This document shows positions 32,520 through 43,899 of a stretch of DNA of 64,000 bases, piece after piece. Source of the stretch: Anas platyrhynchos. Lineage: Eukaryota; Chordata; Aves; Anseriformes; Anatidae. Below the pieces are notes generated by a model. The model was not told where the DNA came from. It saw only the letters and a program-made list of their open reading frames with translations, and did not search any database. Location: positions 3,447,501 through 3,511,500 of the forward strand of contig NC_092616.1 of NCBI RefSeq assembly GCF_047663525.1, in the 5' to 3' direction. Position 1 is the stretch's first letter; each line of letters begins with the position of its first letter. The position numbers and the translations under genes were made by a program.

Positions 32520-33215
32520 AGTGTGTGTGCCAGGCGAGGGCTGGAGCCCCAGGGATTCCTTCAGGCTGTTTCCCAGCAGGTTCCCCTGCAGCCCCAGGGC
32601 CATGTGCAGGGAGCCTGGGGGGGCAGAGCAAGGGAGGCCTTGGGCTGGGCCTCTGCTGCTGAGCTGGGCCGGGCTCCTGGGCCCAAGGGGAGCTCCTGGC
32701 AAGCGGGCAGCGCTGCAGAGAGAGAGCTCTGCCCAGGAGCAGCTCCTCTGCACAGTGCAGCAGGGCTGGGGGCACTGCCTGCAGCTGGCACTGTGAAGCG
32801 AGAAAAGGGAGATAGAGTTTACAGGCTGCGTGAATTGAGGGGATACTGAAAGCTCGATGGGGAATGAATGCTTGCAGCACATTACAGGGTAAGTCTGTGG
32901 CAGAAGGAAAATGCAGAAAGGCCGGGCCCTGAGTGCTCTCTTGTCAGAGGCTGGCAGCAGGCTCTGCAACCAGGATGCTGAAAGGGGAGGCCAGGGCTGT
33001 GGTGCAGGGCAGGGTCCCTGCTGTGCCGCAGGGGCTGTGTGCCGGGGCAGGGCCTCTGCCGCCTGCCAGGCTCAGCACTCAGCCTGCCCGGGGAGCTGCC
33101 CAGGGCGCTGCGGGGAGAAGCTGCGGGTGGAAGGAGCCCCCCCTGGCAGGGCAGGGTCCTGCTGCTGGTGGGAGGCTGCTGCCTGGGGCAGCCTGCTCAC
33201 AGCTCCACAGCACAC
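32520..33215 (+). promoter_or_regulatory. OR upstream module with 5' exon donor (copy 2)
   Basis: Plus-strand copy of the module at 22,440-23,060, somewhat diverged; the donor GTAAGTC is at 32,889. It points toward the truncated OR at 34,851. Confidence 0.5.
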
Positions 33216-33417
33216 CAAGGGAATTTCAAAGGGAACTTCACTCTCATCTTTCCTTAGCCTCTGCTTTCACTTTTCTTTTTCACTCAGTAGAAATAGCAAA
33301 CTATAATATTATTTCCTAGAAAAGCCTGACAGTCCTAAGGCATCCTAAAGAGGTTGCCCTTACCCCCATCAGGTCCCTTTCCTGGCCCTCAGCCCTGAAA
33401 AGCTCCACCGCCACAGA

Positions 33418-33648
33418 TTAGGTTAGATGTTAGGAAGAACTTCTTTACCGAAAGGGTTGTTAGACACTGGAACAGGCTGCCCAGGGAGGTGGTGGAGTCA
33501 CCATCCCTGGAAGTCTTTAAAAGACGTTTGGACGTAGAGCTCAGGGATATGGTTTAGTGGGGACTGTTAGCGTTAGGTCAGAGGTTGGACTCGATGATCT
33601 TGAGGTCTCTTCCAACCTAGAAATTCTGTGATTCTGTGATTCTGTGAG
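33418..33648 (+). mobile_element. CR1 3' end
   Basis: ggaagaacttctttaccgaa, ggaacaggctgcccaggga and ttggactcgatgatcttgag, ending with three ATTCTGTG tail units. Confidence 0.93.
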
Positions 33649-33654
33649 GTGCAG

Positions 33655-33850
33655 TGTCAGCAGGATCTGTGTGAGCTGGTCTCTTGGACGTGCCCCCAGC
33701 AAGCTGCCCCTGGGCAGAGCCCTGCTGCCAGGTGTCTGCAGGGCAGAGCTGAGCACCCAGCGGGTGGGATGGGGGCTGTGAGCTGCAGGCAGGAGGTGTG
33801 GGGACAGAGACCCAGCTGCAGGCAGGCACAGCTGCAGGCAGCAGAGCCAT
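33655..33850 (+). repeat. CTGCAG-rich block of the OR unit (copy 2)
   Basis: Inverted relative to the block at 22,005-22,200, in line with the plus-strand OR unit. Confidence 0.75.
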
Positions 33851-34850
33851 GGGCAGGGAGTGAGAGGGAGCTGCTCCCAGTATCTTCATGGCAGAAGGGA
33901 TTTGGGCATCTCCCTGATATCCTTGCACTGGAGACACCTTCCTTGGAGCCATTCCCTGCTTTCCTTTCTCTCGCACCTTCAACCTCCAGCCATAGTGTCA
34001 TCAGGGCTTCTGCTGGGCTGCAGGCTGCCGTGCACAAGGGCACAGCTCTGCCCTAGCAGCTCTGTGTTATCTAGCAGCCCCATGGAAAAGACACATCATT
34101 CCTAAGGCCATACTATTGCTACTGGATGCCTGAATGTGGGCAGCTGTTATGATCCCTCTCTGTCCCTGGAGAAGAGCAGAGAGCTGAGATCCTCCTCAGG
34201 TACGATGAGATGGGTGAGGGGTTTGGAGATCTGCCCTTTGAACCTGGATTCCTCTGCTCTCAGCAGAATCCTGGTTGTTTTCAGGGGAACACCTGAGTGT
34301 GACCATCCTCCAGAGGTGCCCACACAGGGCAGCTGAGACCAGGACTGGTGGATACAGCAGCTGTCCTCATTCTGCCTTGAGGGACGGTCCCTTTGCCACC
34401 CAGGACCCCAAGATTTCCATGGGTGGGCAGTACAATTGCCAAGGTTTTATGCCTTGAATACGCTCCTCAGGCGTGGGGAGACAAGTATAAAGAAACAAAC
34501 CAAAACATGCAAAAACCTTTGCTCTGCATTTGGATTAATTTTGAGAAAGAATGCTGACAAACTCTTAGTTTTGCAAAGCATACTTCATCTAAGACCAAGC
34601 CATGTTCCATTTGTATACTGCTCTAGGGCAGGACCATCTCCTGCAGAGTCCCTTGACTCCTGAAGTATCAGTTTAAGATCAAAGAGAGCAACAGCCTTTC
34701 CCAAAGTGAAGAGGCAATTTCTTTTCAGGTTACTACAAGAAAATGAGTAGGTTTTCCTTACAGAGGTCTACCCTAGCATTTAACTCTTTTTGATTCTTGG
34801 ACAGGCCTCCGTATTCAGAGGAGGCAGATCTCCATTCCCGGGAGGATCAG

Positions 34851-35039
34851 ATGTCCAACAGCAGCTCCATCACCGAGTTCCTCCTCCTGCCATTTGCAGA
34901 CACATGGGAGCTGCAGCTCCTGCACTTCGCGCTCTTCCTGGGCATCTACCTGGCTGCCCTCCTGGGCAACGGCCTCGTCCTCACCGCCATAGCCTGCGAC
35001 CACCGCCTCCACACCCCCATGTACTTCTTCTTGCACTGA
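34851..35039 (+). pseudogene. Olfactory receptor cut at TM2 by an inversion breakpoint
   Basis: ATG at 34,851 begins MSNSSSITEFLLLPFADTW; the frame continues through TM1 to LHTPMYFFL (start of TM2) and then stops at TGA 35,037. From about 35,031 the sequence is the inverted ERVL fragment. A splice acceptor (CAG, 34,802-34,804) precedes the exon. Sixty-two codons remain of about 320. Confidence 0.93.
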
Positions 35040-35041
35040 CG

Positions 35042-36600
35042 CTATGGGATTATTAAAGGTGAACAAATTTTGCTGATCAGTCCTTGGCTCTGCAGTTGAC
35101 GAATCAGCATATATATGGGAATCAGGGAATCTTGGGTGGTGCCATATTGCCACTGGTGCACCATTTGGGTAGCTACTGGCACTTTGACCCTCAGCAACCC
35201 CACAACTGAAGGATCCTGTGAGGCACCGGGCAAGGTAGAAAACTGTTGAATGTGCATAAATCACCATAAATCACCTCCAACATGGCCAATTGCATCAGAT
35301 ACGGGCTGCCTCTCTCCCTGGTTGTCCATTTGCCTGGGTGACATACAACATCTTCCTTGAAGGGATACCTTTCCTTTACACGTGACAGGAGTTACCTCAA
35401 GAGAGGGAGGATTTGTGCCCCCTTTGCAATTGCTTTGTCAATGCCCCCTTCCCTGGAGAGGGATCCCAGCTGCTTGGTTTCCCTGCCCTCTAATTCCAGG
35501 CTACCGGCCCTGATATCCACGTACCAGAGCAGCCAGGTGACAATGTGCTGGCCTAGATAATGGCTGAAATCTAATCACACATCTCACAGCTCCCCAAGGT
35601 ATGGTGCTCAGGAGCTTACTGCTCCTTTTATGTTATCTCTGTCTTCATCCTCCTTTTCCTGTGATGGCTCTACTTGGGAGTAGCCTGCCTCGTTTTCTTC
35701 TTCCTCCTTCCCCGTATGAGCAGGAGCTTATTTCCTAGCTAAGCAAGCTGATTTTGTCTCTCCTGTTTCTTCTCATATGCATGTATGAGTGATAGAGGCA
35801 CAGGTTGTTTCTCTGGCCCAGGCGCAGGGATTGGAGTTGTGTAGATTGCAACTCAGTAAGCATAGGCCAAACCCCAGCACATTGCAGTGATTTCTCTCTC
35901 TTTGGAATCGCAAGGGTGATGACACTCCTTTTTCAAGCACTCTGCCTTTTTATTTATGTATGTATGTATGTATTTATTTATTTATTTATTTGGAATCTGC
36001 ACTTTTCAGGGGTGAAGTTAGAAAGCATTGGAGGTGCCCACAGTTCTAGGTGCCTGCCCATATCCTCCCACACACCCTGCCCCTCATAATTATCCTGCCT
36101 CAGGGCAGATCATTGTGTGGCATTCTGAAATAGTTTACTCTAACCTTAAACAAAACCTGAAACACGTTCAGGACACAAAACAATATGTACAGGCTGGTTT
36201 GAACATTCCAAGGATTCCAAGTTTTGAAGAGCTATTATAACTAGCTGTGGGGAGAAGAATTGTCCCCCCTCTCCCCCCCATCATTTCCATAGATTGGCTC
36301 CCCGAGGTGAAAAGTAAAGACTGTTAATTATAAATAGTTTCTGAGAGAAAGTTCCTCGAGCATGGAGGTGACAGCAATGCTGAGTACAACTACCAGATTT
36401 GTCTCATGACCAGTAATTTTATCACAACATAAGGCAGTGTTAGGCCGTGGAGTAAACTAATAACCATAAACCAGCTCCCACAAAGGATAAACAGCACAAC
36501 AGGGAACACACACAATATGTAATGTGCTACCCAACACAGTTCTGAGACCAAACAGGACTACTACACCAACAAAAAATGAACATTGTGGTCAGCAACTATG
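35042..36600 (-). mobile_element. ERVL internal fragment, inverted copy
   Basis: The minus strand carries the same RT N-terminal text (VATQMVHQWQYGTTQDSL, LQSQGLISK) as 31.3 kb. Cut at about 35,040 where it meets the OR remnant. Includes a TATG/TATT tetranucleotide run at 35,953-35,993 and a variant A/T tract. Confidence 0.65.
35953..35993. repeat. TATG/TATT tetranucleotide microsatellite
   Basis: tatgtatgtatgtatgtatt followed by tatttatttatttattt. Confidence 0.9.
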
Positions 36601-36604
36601 AAGC

Positions 36605-37103
36605 TGATCTATTGCTTCTAACAACTTTATTTTAACATGATCCAGTCATATCTGTCATTATCTGAGCCCTTTATGGCCCACACAGGATTCATTTGGGAAG
36701 GAGGCCATCCCACAGGAGGGACCCAGAGAGGGCAGAGATTGACCATCAAGGAGCACTGGAAACAATTTCATGGACTCATTGCAATTCCCAATTATCCTGT
36801 TCCACCTAGGAGAAGGAGTTACAGGAGGCTGGATGGGGGGAATGGTGTTTTTAGTTTGCTTGTAGTTCCTCAAGGTTGTAGTGCACCAGTGATAGGCAAT
36901 AAAATATCTTAATCTGCCTATGCTAAGTCTGTCTTGCCTGTGATGATAATTGGTACCCATGAGGATATTTGGTGGGTGACCTCCTGTTCTACCTCAAGCC
37001 TTGAGCTCTTTTCATCATATTTTTCCCCCTTTTTCTTGTAGGTGGGGAAGAAAAAGAGCGGTGGCCATGGAGTTCACCTGTGTACCTGTGTAAACCCACC
37101 ACA
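36605..37103 (+). mobile_element. ERVL-type LTR, plus orientation (inverted arm)
   Basis: Ends ...GTGTAAACCCACCACA at 37,103; internal words atgctaagtctgtcttgcct and gtgtttttagtttgcttgtag match the LTRs at 19.5 and 29.6 kb. Confidence 0.7.
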
Positions 37104-37621
37104 GTAGGGACATTGGAAGGGTCCAGCACCAGGGCTGTGGCCATCCAGGGATGGCATCTCAGCACCCAGAACACTCTCTGCCAGCCTGGTGGCACAGGAG
37201 AGAAGGAGCAGAGGTTCCCCTGAAGGAGATCAGTACAAGGGGAAGGCTTGATTTCCAACACAGGCATTTCTGGCACATTCCTGAGAGGCCTGTGGAGCTG
37301 CAGGACACACCAGTCTCTGGGACACCAGACGTCCTTCCTCCCAGAGCCAGATCCTGAAGAGGCACCAGCTCCCAGGGAAACCTGTCCCTGGACTGTCCCC
37401 ATCACAAGGAGGCTGAGCCATGCCCAGAGGAGCCCTGGGGCTTAGGGCACCCCTAGCATCAGGACCCAGGAATCCTGGCTACCACATACTCCCCTGAGCC
37501 CAGAGGGACACTCAGGCAAGGCTCTTGCAGCAGCCACCAGCCATTTCCAGCCCCCCGCAAAGCTTTGGACAGCTGACAGCCCCTGTGACACACCTTGGGA
37601 AGGGGCTCCTGACACCCTTAC

Positions 37622-37700
37622 CTTTGAGGGAGAGCTGCAGGAGCACTGGGAACTGGGAAACCATATCAGAGGCGATGGTCACCCTCCAGCAGCCCTCCAT
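37622..37700 (-). pseudogene. Orphan CCDC81-like exon 1 (inverted spacer)
   Basis: Minus strand from ATG at 37,700: 26 codons beginning MEGCWRVTIASDMVS and ending LSLK, then G and donor GTAAGG (37,621-37,616). The conserved Pro before Lys is Leu here. No later exons follow. Confidence 0.85.
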
Positions 37701-37999
37701 CTCGCTTACTGTTGGCCCTCAGCTCAGGACAAGGGATGCCCGCCCTGGCTCCTCAACCACAGCTCCTCTGCAAGGTGCCCCTGCTCCTCCACCCGTCAGC
37801 GAGGGTCGCCCAGTGCAAGCTTGCTGCCTGCTGACCCCACTCCTGGCCACAGTGGTGGGGAGCACCCAAGCAGTGCCCAGCAGGGACCAGGCCTTGCAGG
37901 GAAGTGCCGGCACTGCCGCTGTTCCAGTGACGATATCGTGGTGATGCAGTGCCCCCTCTGTGACATCAGCCTGTGACATTTGAAGGCCTGTGAGGTCAG

Positions 38000-39750
38000 C
38001 AGCATGGAGATGGCACAGCTCAGGAGAGACATGAGAGATTTCCCTTCTTGTCCTGAGAAACAACCACTTCCCTTCTACCCAGTTCTTTTTGGGATCAGGA
38101 ACAGATCAGGGACATCTCCAAATGGTGGTAAAGGCCATCGAGTAAAGGAGGTGGAGCCTTGGAGAAATCACTACTGCCCCCTTATACCAACATGCTTCTG
38201 CTGTTGGGAGCCCTCCCACTCTGGTTGGGTTTGAGGCTTGTCCTGGGGCTTGGATATTTCAAAAGATGGGAGCAAAGGCACCTGGGATGGAACAGCCCCT
38301 CGGTGTGCCTGAACTCTTCACTGCATAGAACTCACTTCTGAAAGAAGGATAGGTTTTACAGAGTGAATTGGAGTACATGCCAGGGCCTCAGCACCATCCC
38401 CCAGTCTGCCATGCAGGAGGCAGAGGTGGTACACGAGGCAAGGGCAGACGTACCCTCAATATGTCATGATGAGAGAGAGGAGTAGGGAAGTGCTGCAGAC
38501 AAAAAAGGGAATGGTCTAGGACGGATGCCGTGCTCTCCTGTAGGCTGCCACAGCCTCCCCATGGCTCACGGCTTTGGGCCTTCAGAGGAGGTGGAGACCA
38601 CAGAAGAGGCTGAGGTGGGGGGGCAGCCTGCCCCTTGCAGCTGGGCTGCCAGATCTGCCTGCAGGAGACCACTTGTGTCTTGGTGTCCACAATGGAGGAG
38701 GAACCCATCCTGATTTAGGATCTAAACTCTCTCATTTCAGGAGACCTGTGGCATGTTGAAGGCGGGACAACAACCCCTGACCGTACTGCACACAGATGTA
38801 CCTGGTCCCGTGTCAGCTGGACCATGTCAAGTGGGCTGCAGGGAAAGACAAGAGTGAGCATATGCAGTGCTGGGTATAGGTCTGTCTGTGAAAGCTCATC
38901 TCCTTTCATGTGCTGAAAAGCAACTGGATTATGACATGCATTTTACAGGAGGAGTGTCAAGACACAGGTTTTCCTGTTTGCAAGTCCCAGATGCTGGTGA
39001 ACATCACCTAGGTTGGCCCATCTGGCTGCTGTGCACAGAAGCTATCTCCAAGAACCCATAGAAAACATTCGGAAGGTTTGCACCGAGCACTGTCACTGTC
39101 CTGTGACTCTCAGTGATTAAAGGCCCCCAGGGTGACATGGGGTCATTGAACTCAACTTACTCCAATGGCTTCCATAAGACTTTGCCCAATTCTTTAGCCT
39201 GCCTTCAGAGATTTACCTCCTGCCATGCTGTCACCTGACTAACGCACATTTTGAACCCACAAGGGTTCCCCCAATCTGCTGCCCAATCCATAGAAGAGAT
39301 TGACGCATCCAGGCAGCTTCTTTCATGCTGAGGGCAAATCCCTGTTGATCATCCCCAGTTGTCTCTTCTGAAGGATCTGCACCCATTCAGCACGACCACA
39401 CTGTCACCCTGACTGACTCTCATCTGACCTTCACCCACACTGGCTCCCCCAGGCTGCTGCCCATCCCACAGAGGAGCTGCTCCTGAAAATGGAGGACAAT
39501 ACTCTGTTATTCACCACCCCATCCAATGTCCCTATCCAGCACAATGCCCCAAGCTGAGGGACGTGTCTCCCGACACCTCGTCAGATGTCAAAGTCCCAGA
39601 CCTGTGACAGCAGATTACGATCCAGCTGCTCCTGCCTGTGCCCTAGGCTATGGGCATTGGGGCACAAGTGGGCTGTGTGTCGTGCTTGTAAACAGGACGA
39701 AGGGACAGGACAAAGAAATTGATTCCTTCTGGAAAAGGAGAAATAACCCT
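38000..39750. other. No gene seen
   Basis: The first 0.7 kb is a diverged inverted copy of 27.7-28.4 kb. The rest (38.7-39.7 kb) shows no exon, RNA or repeat I can support. Confidence 0.5.
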
Positions 39751-39756
39751 GCTGTC

Positions 39757-40430
39757 AAGAAGTGTGTGTGCCAGGTGAGGGAGGGAAGCCCAGGGATCCC
39801 TTCAGGCTGTTTGCCAGCAGGTTCCCCTGCAGCCCCAGGGCCATGTGCAGGGAGCCTGGTGGGGGGCAGAGCAAGGGAGGCCTTGGGCTGGGCCTCTGCT
39901 GCTGAGCTGGGCCTGGCTCCTGGGCCCAAGGGGAGCTCCTGGCAAGCGGGCAGCGCTGCAGAGAGACAGCTCTGCCCAGGAGCAGCTCCTCTGCACAGCG
40001 CAGCAGGGCTGGGGGCACTGCCTGCAGAGACACAGTGCTTAAAGGCAGGCAGAAGTGGCAGCATGCCCAGAGCTCCCTGCGGGAGAAGACTTCCCAGCCC
40101 TGCACCCAGTAAGTCTCTGGCTGGAGGGCAATGCAGCCACAGTTCCTGGAGGCAGGAGAAGCCGGGGGTGCAGGCAGGGGTGTCCAGGGCTGTGGTGCAG
40201 AGCAGGGTCCCTGCTGTGCCCCAGGGGCTGTGTGCCAGGGCAGGGCCTCTGCCGCCTGCCAGGCTCAGCACTCAGCCTGCCCGGGGAGCTGCCCAGGGCG
40301 CTGCGGGGAGAAGCTGCGGGTGGAAGGAGTCCCCCCGGCAGGGCAGGGTCCTGCTGCTGGTGGGAGGCTGCTGCCTGGGGCAGCCTGCTCACAGCTCCAC
40401 AGCACAACCAGGGTGTATGCAAGGGGTCTT
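39757..40430 (+). promoter_or_regulatory. OR upstream module with 5' exon donor (copy 3)
   Basis: Well-preserved copy: cagtgcttaaaggcaggcag (TATA-like TTAAAGG at about 40,039), gccctgcaccca then donor GTAAGTC at 40,109. It lies 1.6 kb upstream of the intact OR at 41,709, whose coding exon has an acceptor at 41,694-41,695. This pairing supports a two-exon OR transcript. Confidence 0.6.
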
Positions 40431-40679
40431 TGTAAGCAGTGAGTCAGGTCATGGGTTAGGTGCTTTAGTCACAGATTTCCTCAGACTCTGCTTTCAGTTT
40501 TCTCTTCTCTGGCTCACTGGAAATCTAAGTAGAGGCTGTTATTTCCCAGAAGATTCAGAAACTCCTGAGCCCTCATAAGGAGGTTTATAAGGATACCCCA
40601 TTAAGTCCCTTTCCTGCCCCTCAGCCCATAGAAAGCTCCACCATCACCCCTTGCTCAGTGTCAGCAGGGTCTTTGTGCT

Positions 40680-40860
40680 CTGGGCTCTAGGACATGCCCC
40701 CAGCTAGCTGCCCCTGGGCAGAGCCCTGCTGCCAGGAGGTGTCTGCAGGGCAGAGCTGAGCACCCAGCGGGTGTGATGGGGGCTGTGAGCTGCAGGCAGG
40801 AGATGTGGGGACAGAGACCCAGCTGCAGGCAGGGACAGCTGCAGGCGGCAGAACCATAGG
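40680..40860 (+). repeat. CTGCAG-rich block of the OR unit (copy 3)
   Basis: gagctgcaggcaggagatgt and cagctgcaggcagggacagc; same block as at 33.7 and 63.2 kb. Confidence 0.75.
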
Positions 40861-41708
40861 TAAGGAATGAGAGGGAGCTGCTCCCAGAAACTCCATGGCA
40901 GGGTAATTTGGGCACCTCAGTGCCATCCCAGCACTGCTGATGTTTTCCATTGCCTTGACTGCCATCCAGCAAAGCCTCTGCCCCCACAACTATGGGATCT
41001 CAGGCTGCGTTGTCCCCTTGGCAGCAGGACCCTCAGAACAAAGAACCCCTCCTCCCCCCACAGAATCCATCTTTCACTCCATTTCCTGCATCCCTCACTA
41101 GGAACCCTGGGCCTTTCTTCTGTTTCCCCTCCCATCCATCTTGCCCTTGCTATTCCCCTCAGACTTCCTGGGGAGTAGGTTTAAAGATAGAGCTCAAACA
41201 CTGGAATACTGAGTCCTGCTCTGGCGGTGAATCCCTGGGAGCAGAGTGCCCAAGCTGTTCTAGCCAAAATGGCTCTGGTCACTGCAGTGCCTAGTGCTGG
41301 GAAATAATCTGTCTCTGTTCAGGTCACTGTGGTTTATTTTCATCCAGCAGGGGTTTTCCTGGGGTTATCCTGCTGTAGAATGTTGAACACCCTCCCTGTA
41401 TTACAGGTACACTGCATCTGAATGAAATTATGAGTTTCAGAATGGGTCACCGCCTTTCCCAGCAGTGCTGAATCCAATGGAGCTCATGTGCAGAGGTCGT
41501 GGCTCCAAACAGTGCTCAGCCAGCACAAACCAGAGCTTCAGCCAGAAAGGAGAATGAAGATGCTGTTGAGAAAGTGAATAATTGTGGAGGTGGGTGAGAA
41601 AGGAAGAGTGGTGCTGAAAGTGGTTCTCTGAGATTTGCTCAGAGAACTCTGCCAAAGATCTCTGTGTCCTTTTGTCTTTGGACAGGCCCCAGGGCCAAGA
41701 GGCATCAG

Positions 41709-42671
41709 ATGTCCAACAGCAGCTCCATCTCCGAGTTCCTCCTCCTGCCATTCGCAGACACACGGGAGCTGCAGATCCTGCACTTCGCGTTCTTCCTGGG
41801 CATCTACCTGGCTGCCCTCCTGGGCAACGGCCTCATCCTCACCGCCGTAGCCTGTGACCACCGCCTCCACACCCCCATGTACTTCTTCCTCCTCAACATT
41901 GCCCTCCTCGACCTGGGCTGCATCTCCACTACTGTCCCCAAAGCTATGGCCAATTCTCTGTGGGACACCAGGGCCATCTCCTACTCAGGATGTGTTGCCC
42001 AGGTCTTTCTGTTTGTCTTTTTGGTCTCAGCGGAATATTTTCTTCTCACTGTCATGTCTTACGACCGCTACGTTGCCATCTGCAAGCCCCTGCACTATGG
42101 GAGCCTCCTGGGCAGCAGAGCTTGTGCCCAGATGGCAGCAGCTGCCTGGGGCAGTGGGGTTCTCTATGCTCTGCTGCACACTGCCAATACATTTTCCCTG
42201 CCCCTCTGCCAAGGCAATGCCGTGGACCAGTTCTTCTGTGAAATCCCCCAGATTATGAAGATATCCTGCACACATTCCTACCTGAAGATTTTTTGGGTAG
42301 TTGTGATTGGGGTCTCTTTAGCGTTTGGCTGTTTTGTTTTCATTCTTTTTTCCTATGTGCAGATCTTCAGGGCTGTGCTGAGGATGCCCTCAGAACAGGG
42401 CCAGCACAAAGTCTTTTCCACATGCCTCCCTCACCTGTTTGTGGTTTCCCTGTTTATCAGCACTGGCTTTTTTGCTTACATGAAGCCCCCCTCCATCTCC
42501 TCTCCATCCCTGAACCTGGTAGTGGCAGTTCTGTACTCGGTGATGCCTCCAACATTGAACCCCCTCATCTACAGCATCAGGAATAAGGAGCTTAAGTGGG
42601 CTATTAGGAAAGTAGTTTCATGGATGTTTCTCAATAGTGACAAATTTCCCCTCTTTCCAGAAGTGACTTAA
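41709..42671 (+). CDS. Intact olfactory receptor, OR14-like, 320 aa
   Basis: A seven-transmembrane odorant receptor of the large avian-expanded OR14-like group, expected in the membrane of olfactory neuron cilia, signalling through G-alpha-olf. The start MSNSSSISEFLLLPF (ATG at 41,709) was chosen because it is conserved in all paralogues here and gives the usual length; an upstream in-frame start at 41,664 lies before the splice acceptor at 41,694. Seen: N-glycosylation site NSS near the N-terminus, GNGLIL (TM1), LHTPMYFFL (TM2), SYDRYVAICKPLHY (end of TM3), loop-2 cysteines (PLCQGNAVDQFFCEI, KISCTHSYL), KVFSTCLPHLFVV (TM6) and NPLIYSIRNKEL (TM7). No stops or frameshifts. Ligand unknown. Confidence 0.93.
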   Translation: MSNSSSISEFLLLPFADTRELQILHFAFFLGIYLAALLGNGLILTAVACDHRLHTPMYFFLLNIALLDLGCISTTVPKAMANSLWDTRAISYSGCVAQVFLFVFLVSAEYFLLTVMSYDRYVAICKPLHYGSLLGSRACAQMAAAAWGSGVLYALLHTANTFSLPLCQGNAVDQFFCEIPQIMKISCTHSYLKIFWVVVIGVSLAFGCFVFILFSYVQIFRAVLRMPSEQGQHKVFSTCLPHLFVVSLFISTGFFAYMKPPSISSPSLNLVVAVLYSVMPPTLNPLIYSIRNKELKWAIRKVVSWMFLNSDKFPLFPEVT

Positions 42672-43027
42672 CTTGGTACCTCCCCTCAGGCCTGGTCTTT
42701 CTTTCATTATCAATATTGTTATTGTTCTCTTTGGTATCATTTGATTTATTATGCTCTTAGAGTAATATCTCTTTTTCACCCTACTTCTGCGGAGGATTGA
42801 GACTCCCTGTTGCTCTTGAGGGTCTATAAATATGTTTCTAAGAGAAGGTCTGAGTAGTCTCTTACATAGCATTTGCAAAATAAACTGGGATCTCTGCAGT
42901 GCACTGTATAAAGTCTTGGCTGTTTTTTCAAGGTTGTTACCAAGCTTTCCAGAAGCTTCTGCCACTTTCCATCACCTATCAGACACTTTCCATCATCTAT
43001 CAGTGGTCATGGTCATCCAGAGAGTTT

Positions 43028-43895
43028 CTAGGTGAGTAGAGACTTGCAAATGTGATGCCCATCTTTAAGAAAGGTCATAAGATGGACCCGGAGAACTACA
43101 GGTCTGTCAGCCTGACCTTGGTGCCAGGAAAGGTGATGGGACAGGTCATCTTGAATGCAATCATGCAGCATATGCGGGACCACCAGGGGATCAGGCCCAG
43201 TCAGTATGGGTTCAAGAAAGGCAAGTCCTGCCTGACCAACCTCATCTCCTTCTATGACCAGTGACATGTCTGGGGGATGAGGGAAAGCCTGTTGACATAG
43301 TCTACCTAGACATCAGCAAGGTCTTTGACATGGTCTCTGACAGTATTCTCCCGGAGAAGCCAGCAGCCCATGGCTTGGACAGGCACACGCTTTGCTGGGT
43401 TAAAAACTGGCTGGATGGCCGGGCCCAGAGAGTAGTGGTGAATGGAGTGAAATCCAGCTGGTGACCAGTCACCAGTGGTGTTCCCCAAGGGTTGGTGTTG
43501 GGGCCCATCCTCTTTAACGTTTTATTGATGATTTGGATGAGGGAATTGAGTGCACCCCCAGTATGTTTGCAGATGACACCAAGGTGGAGCGAAGCGTCGA
43601 TCTGCCAGAGGGTAGGAAGGCCAAGCAGAGGGACCTGGACAGGTTGGATTGATGGGCAGAGGCCAGCGGGATGAAGTTCACCATGGCTAAGTGCTGCGTC
43701 TTTCCCTTTGGCCACAACAACCCCATGCAATGCTACAGGCTTGGGGAAGACTGGCCTGAAAGCTGTGCAGAGGAAAAGGTTGGATGTAGTACTTAGGGAC
43801 ATGGCTTAGTGGGTGATATTGGTGGTAGGGGGATGGTTGGACCAGAAGATTTTGGAGGTCTTTTGCAATCTTAATAATTCTAAGATTCTATGCTT
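43028..43895 (+). mobile_element. CR1 LINE fragment with RT core and 3' end
   Basis: Plus-strand text: [84 protein letters not shown]. Several frameshifts and stops (for example after FYDQ at about 43,262). The 3' end has ttggaggtcttttgcaatct and a gattctatg tail. Confidence 0.92.
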
Positions 43896-43899
43896 CTTA

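Larger units (their letters stand above)
35031..38000. repeat. Inverted duplication arm (matches 28,600-31,530 on the opposite strand)
   Basis: Reading the minus strand from 38,000 back to 35,040 reproduces the CCDC81 exon-1 block, the ERVL LTR and the RT fragment of 28.6-31.5 kb in the same order. Together with that segment it makes a palindrome of two roughly 2.9-kb arms around a 3.5-kb spacer. Confidence 0.92.

Noticed and set aside
39526..40578. 350-codon plus-strand frame rich in Ala/Gly/Arg across the OR upstream module
   Set aside because: GC-rich composition gives long frames on both strands here and in all copies. The true conserved signal is the splice donor inside it.
42618..42965. 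Minus-strand frame downstream of the intact OR
   Set aside because: AT-rich OR 3' flank with no domain or splice support.
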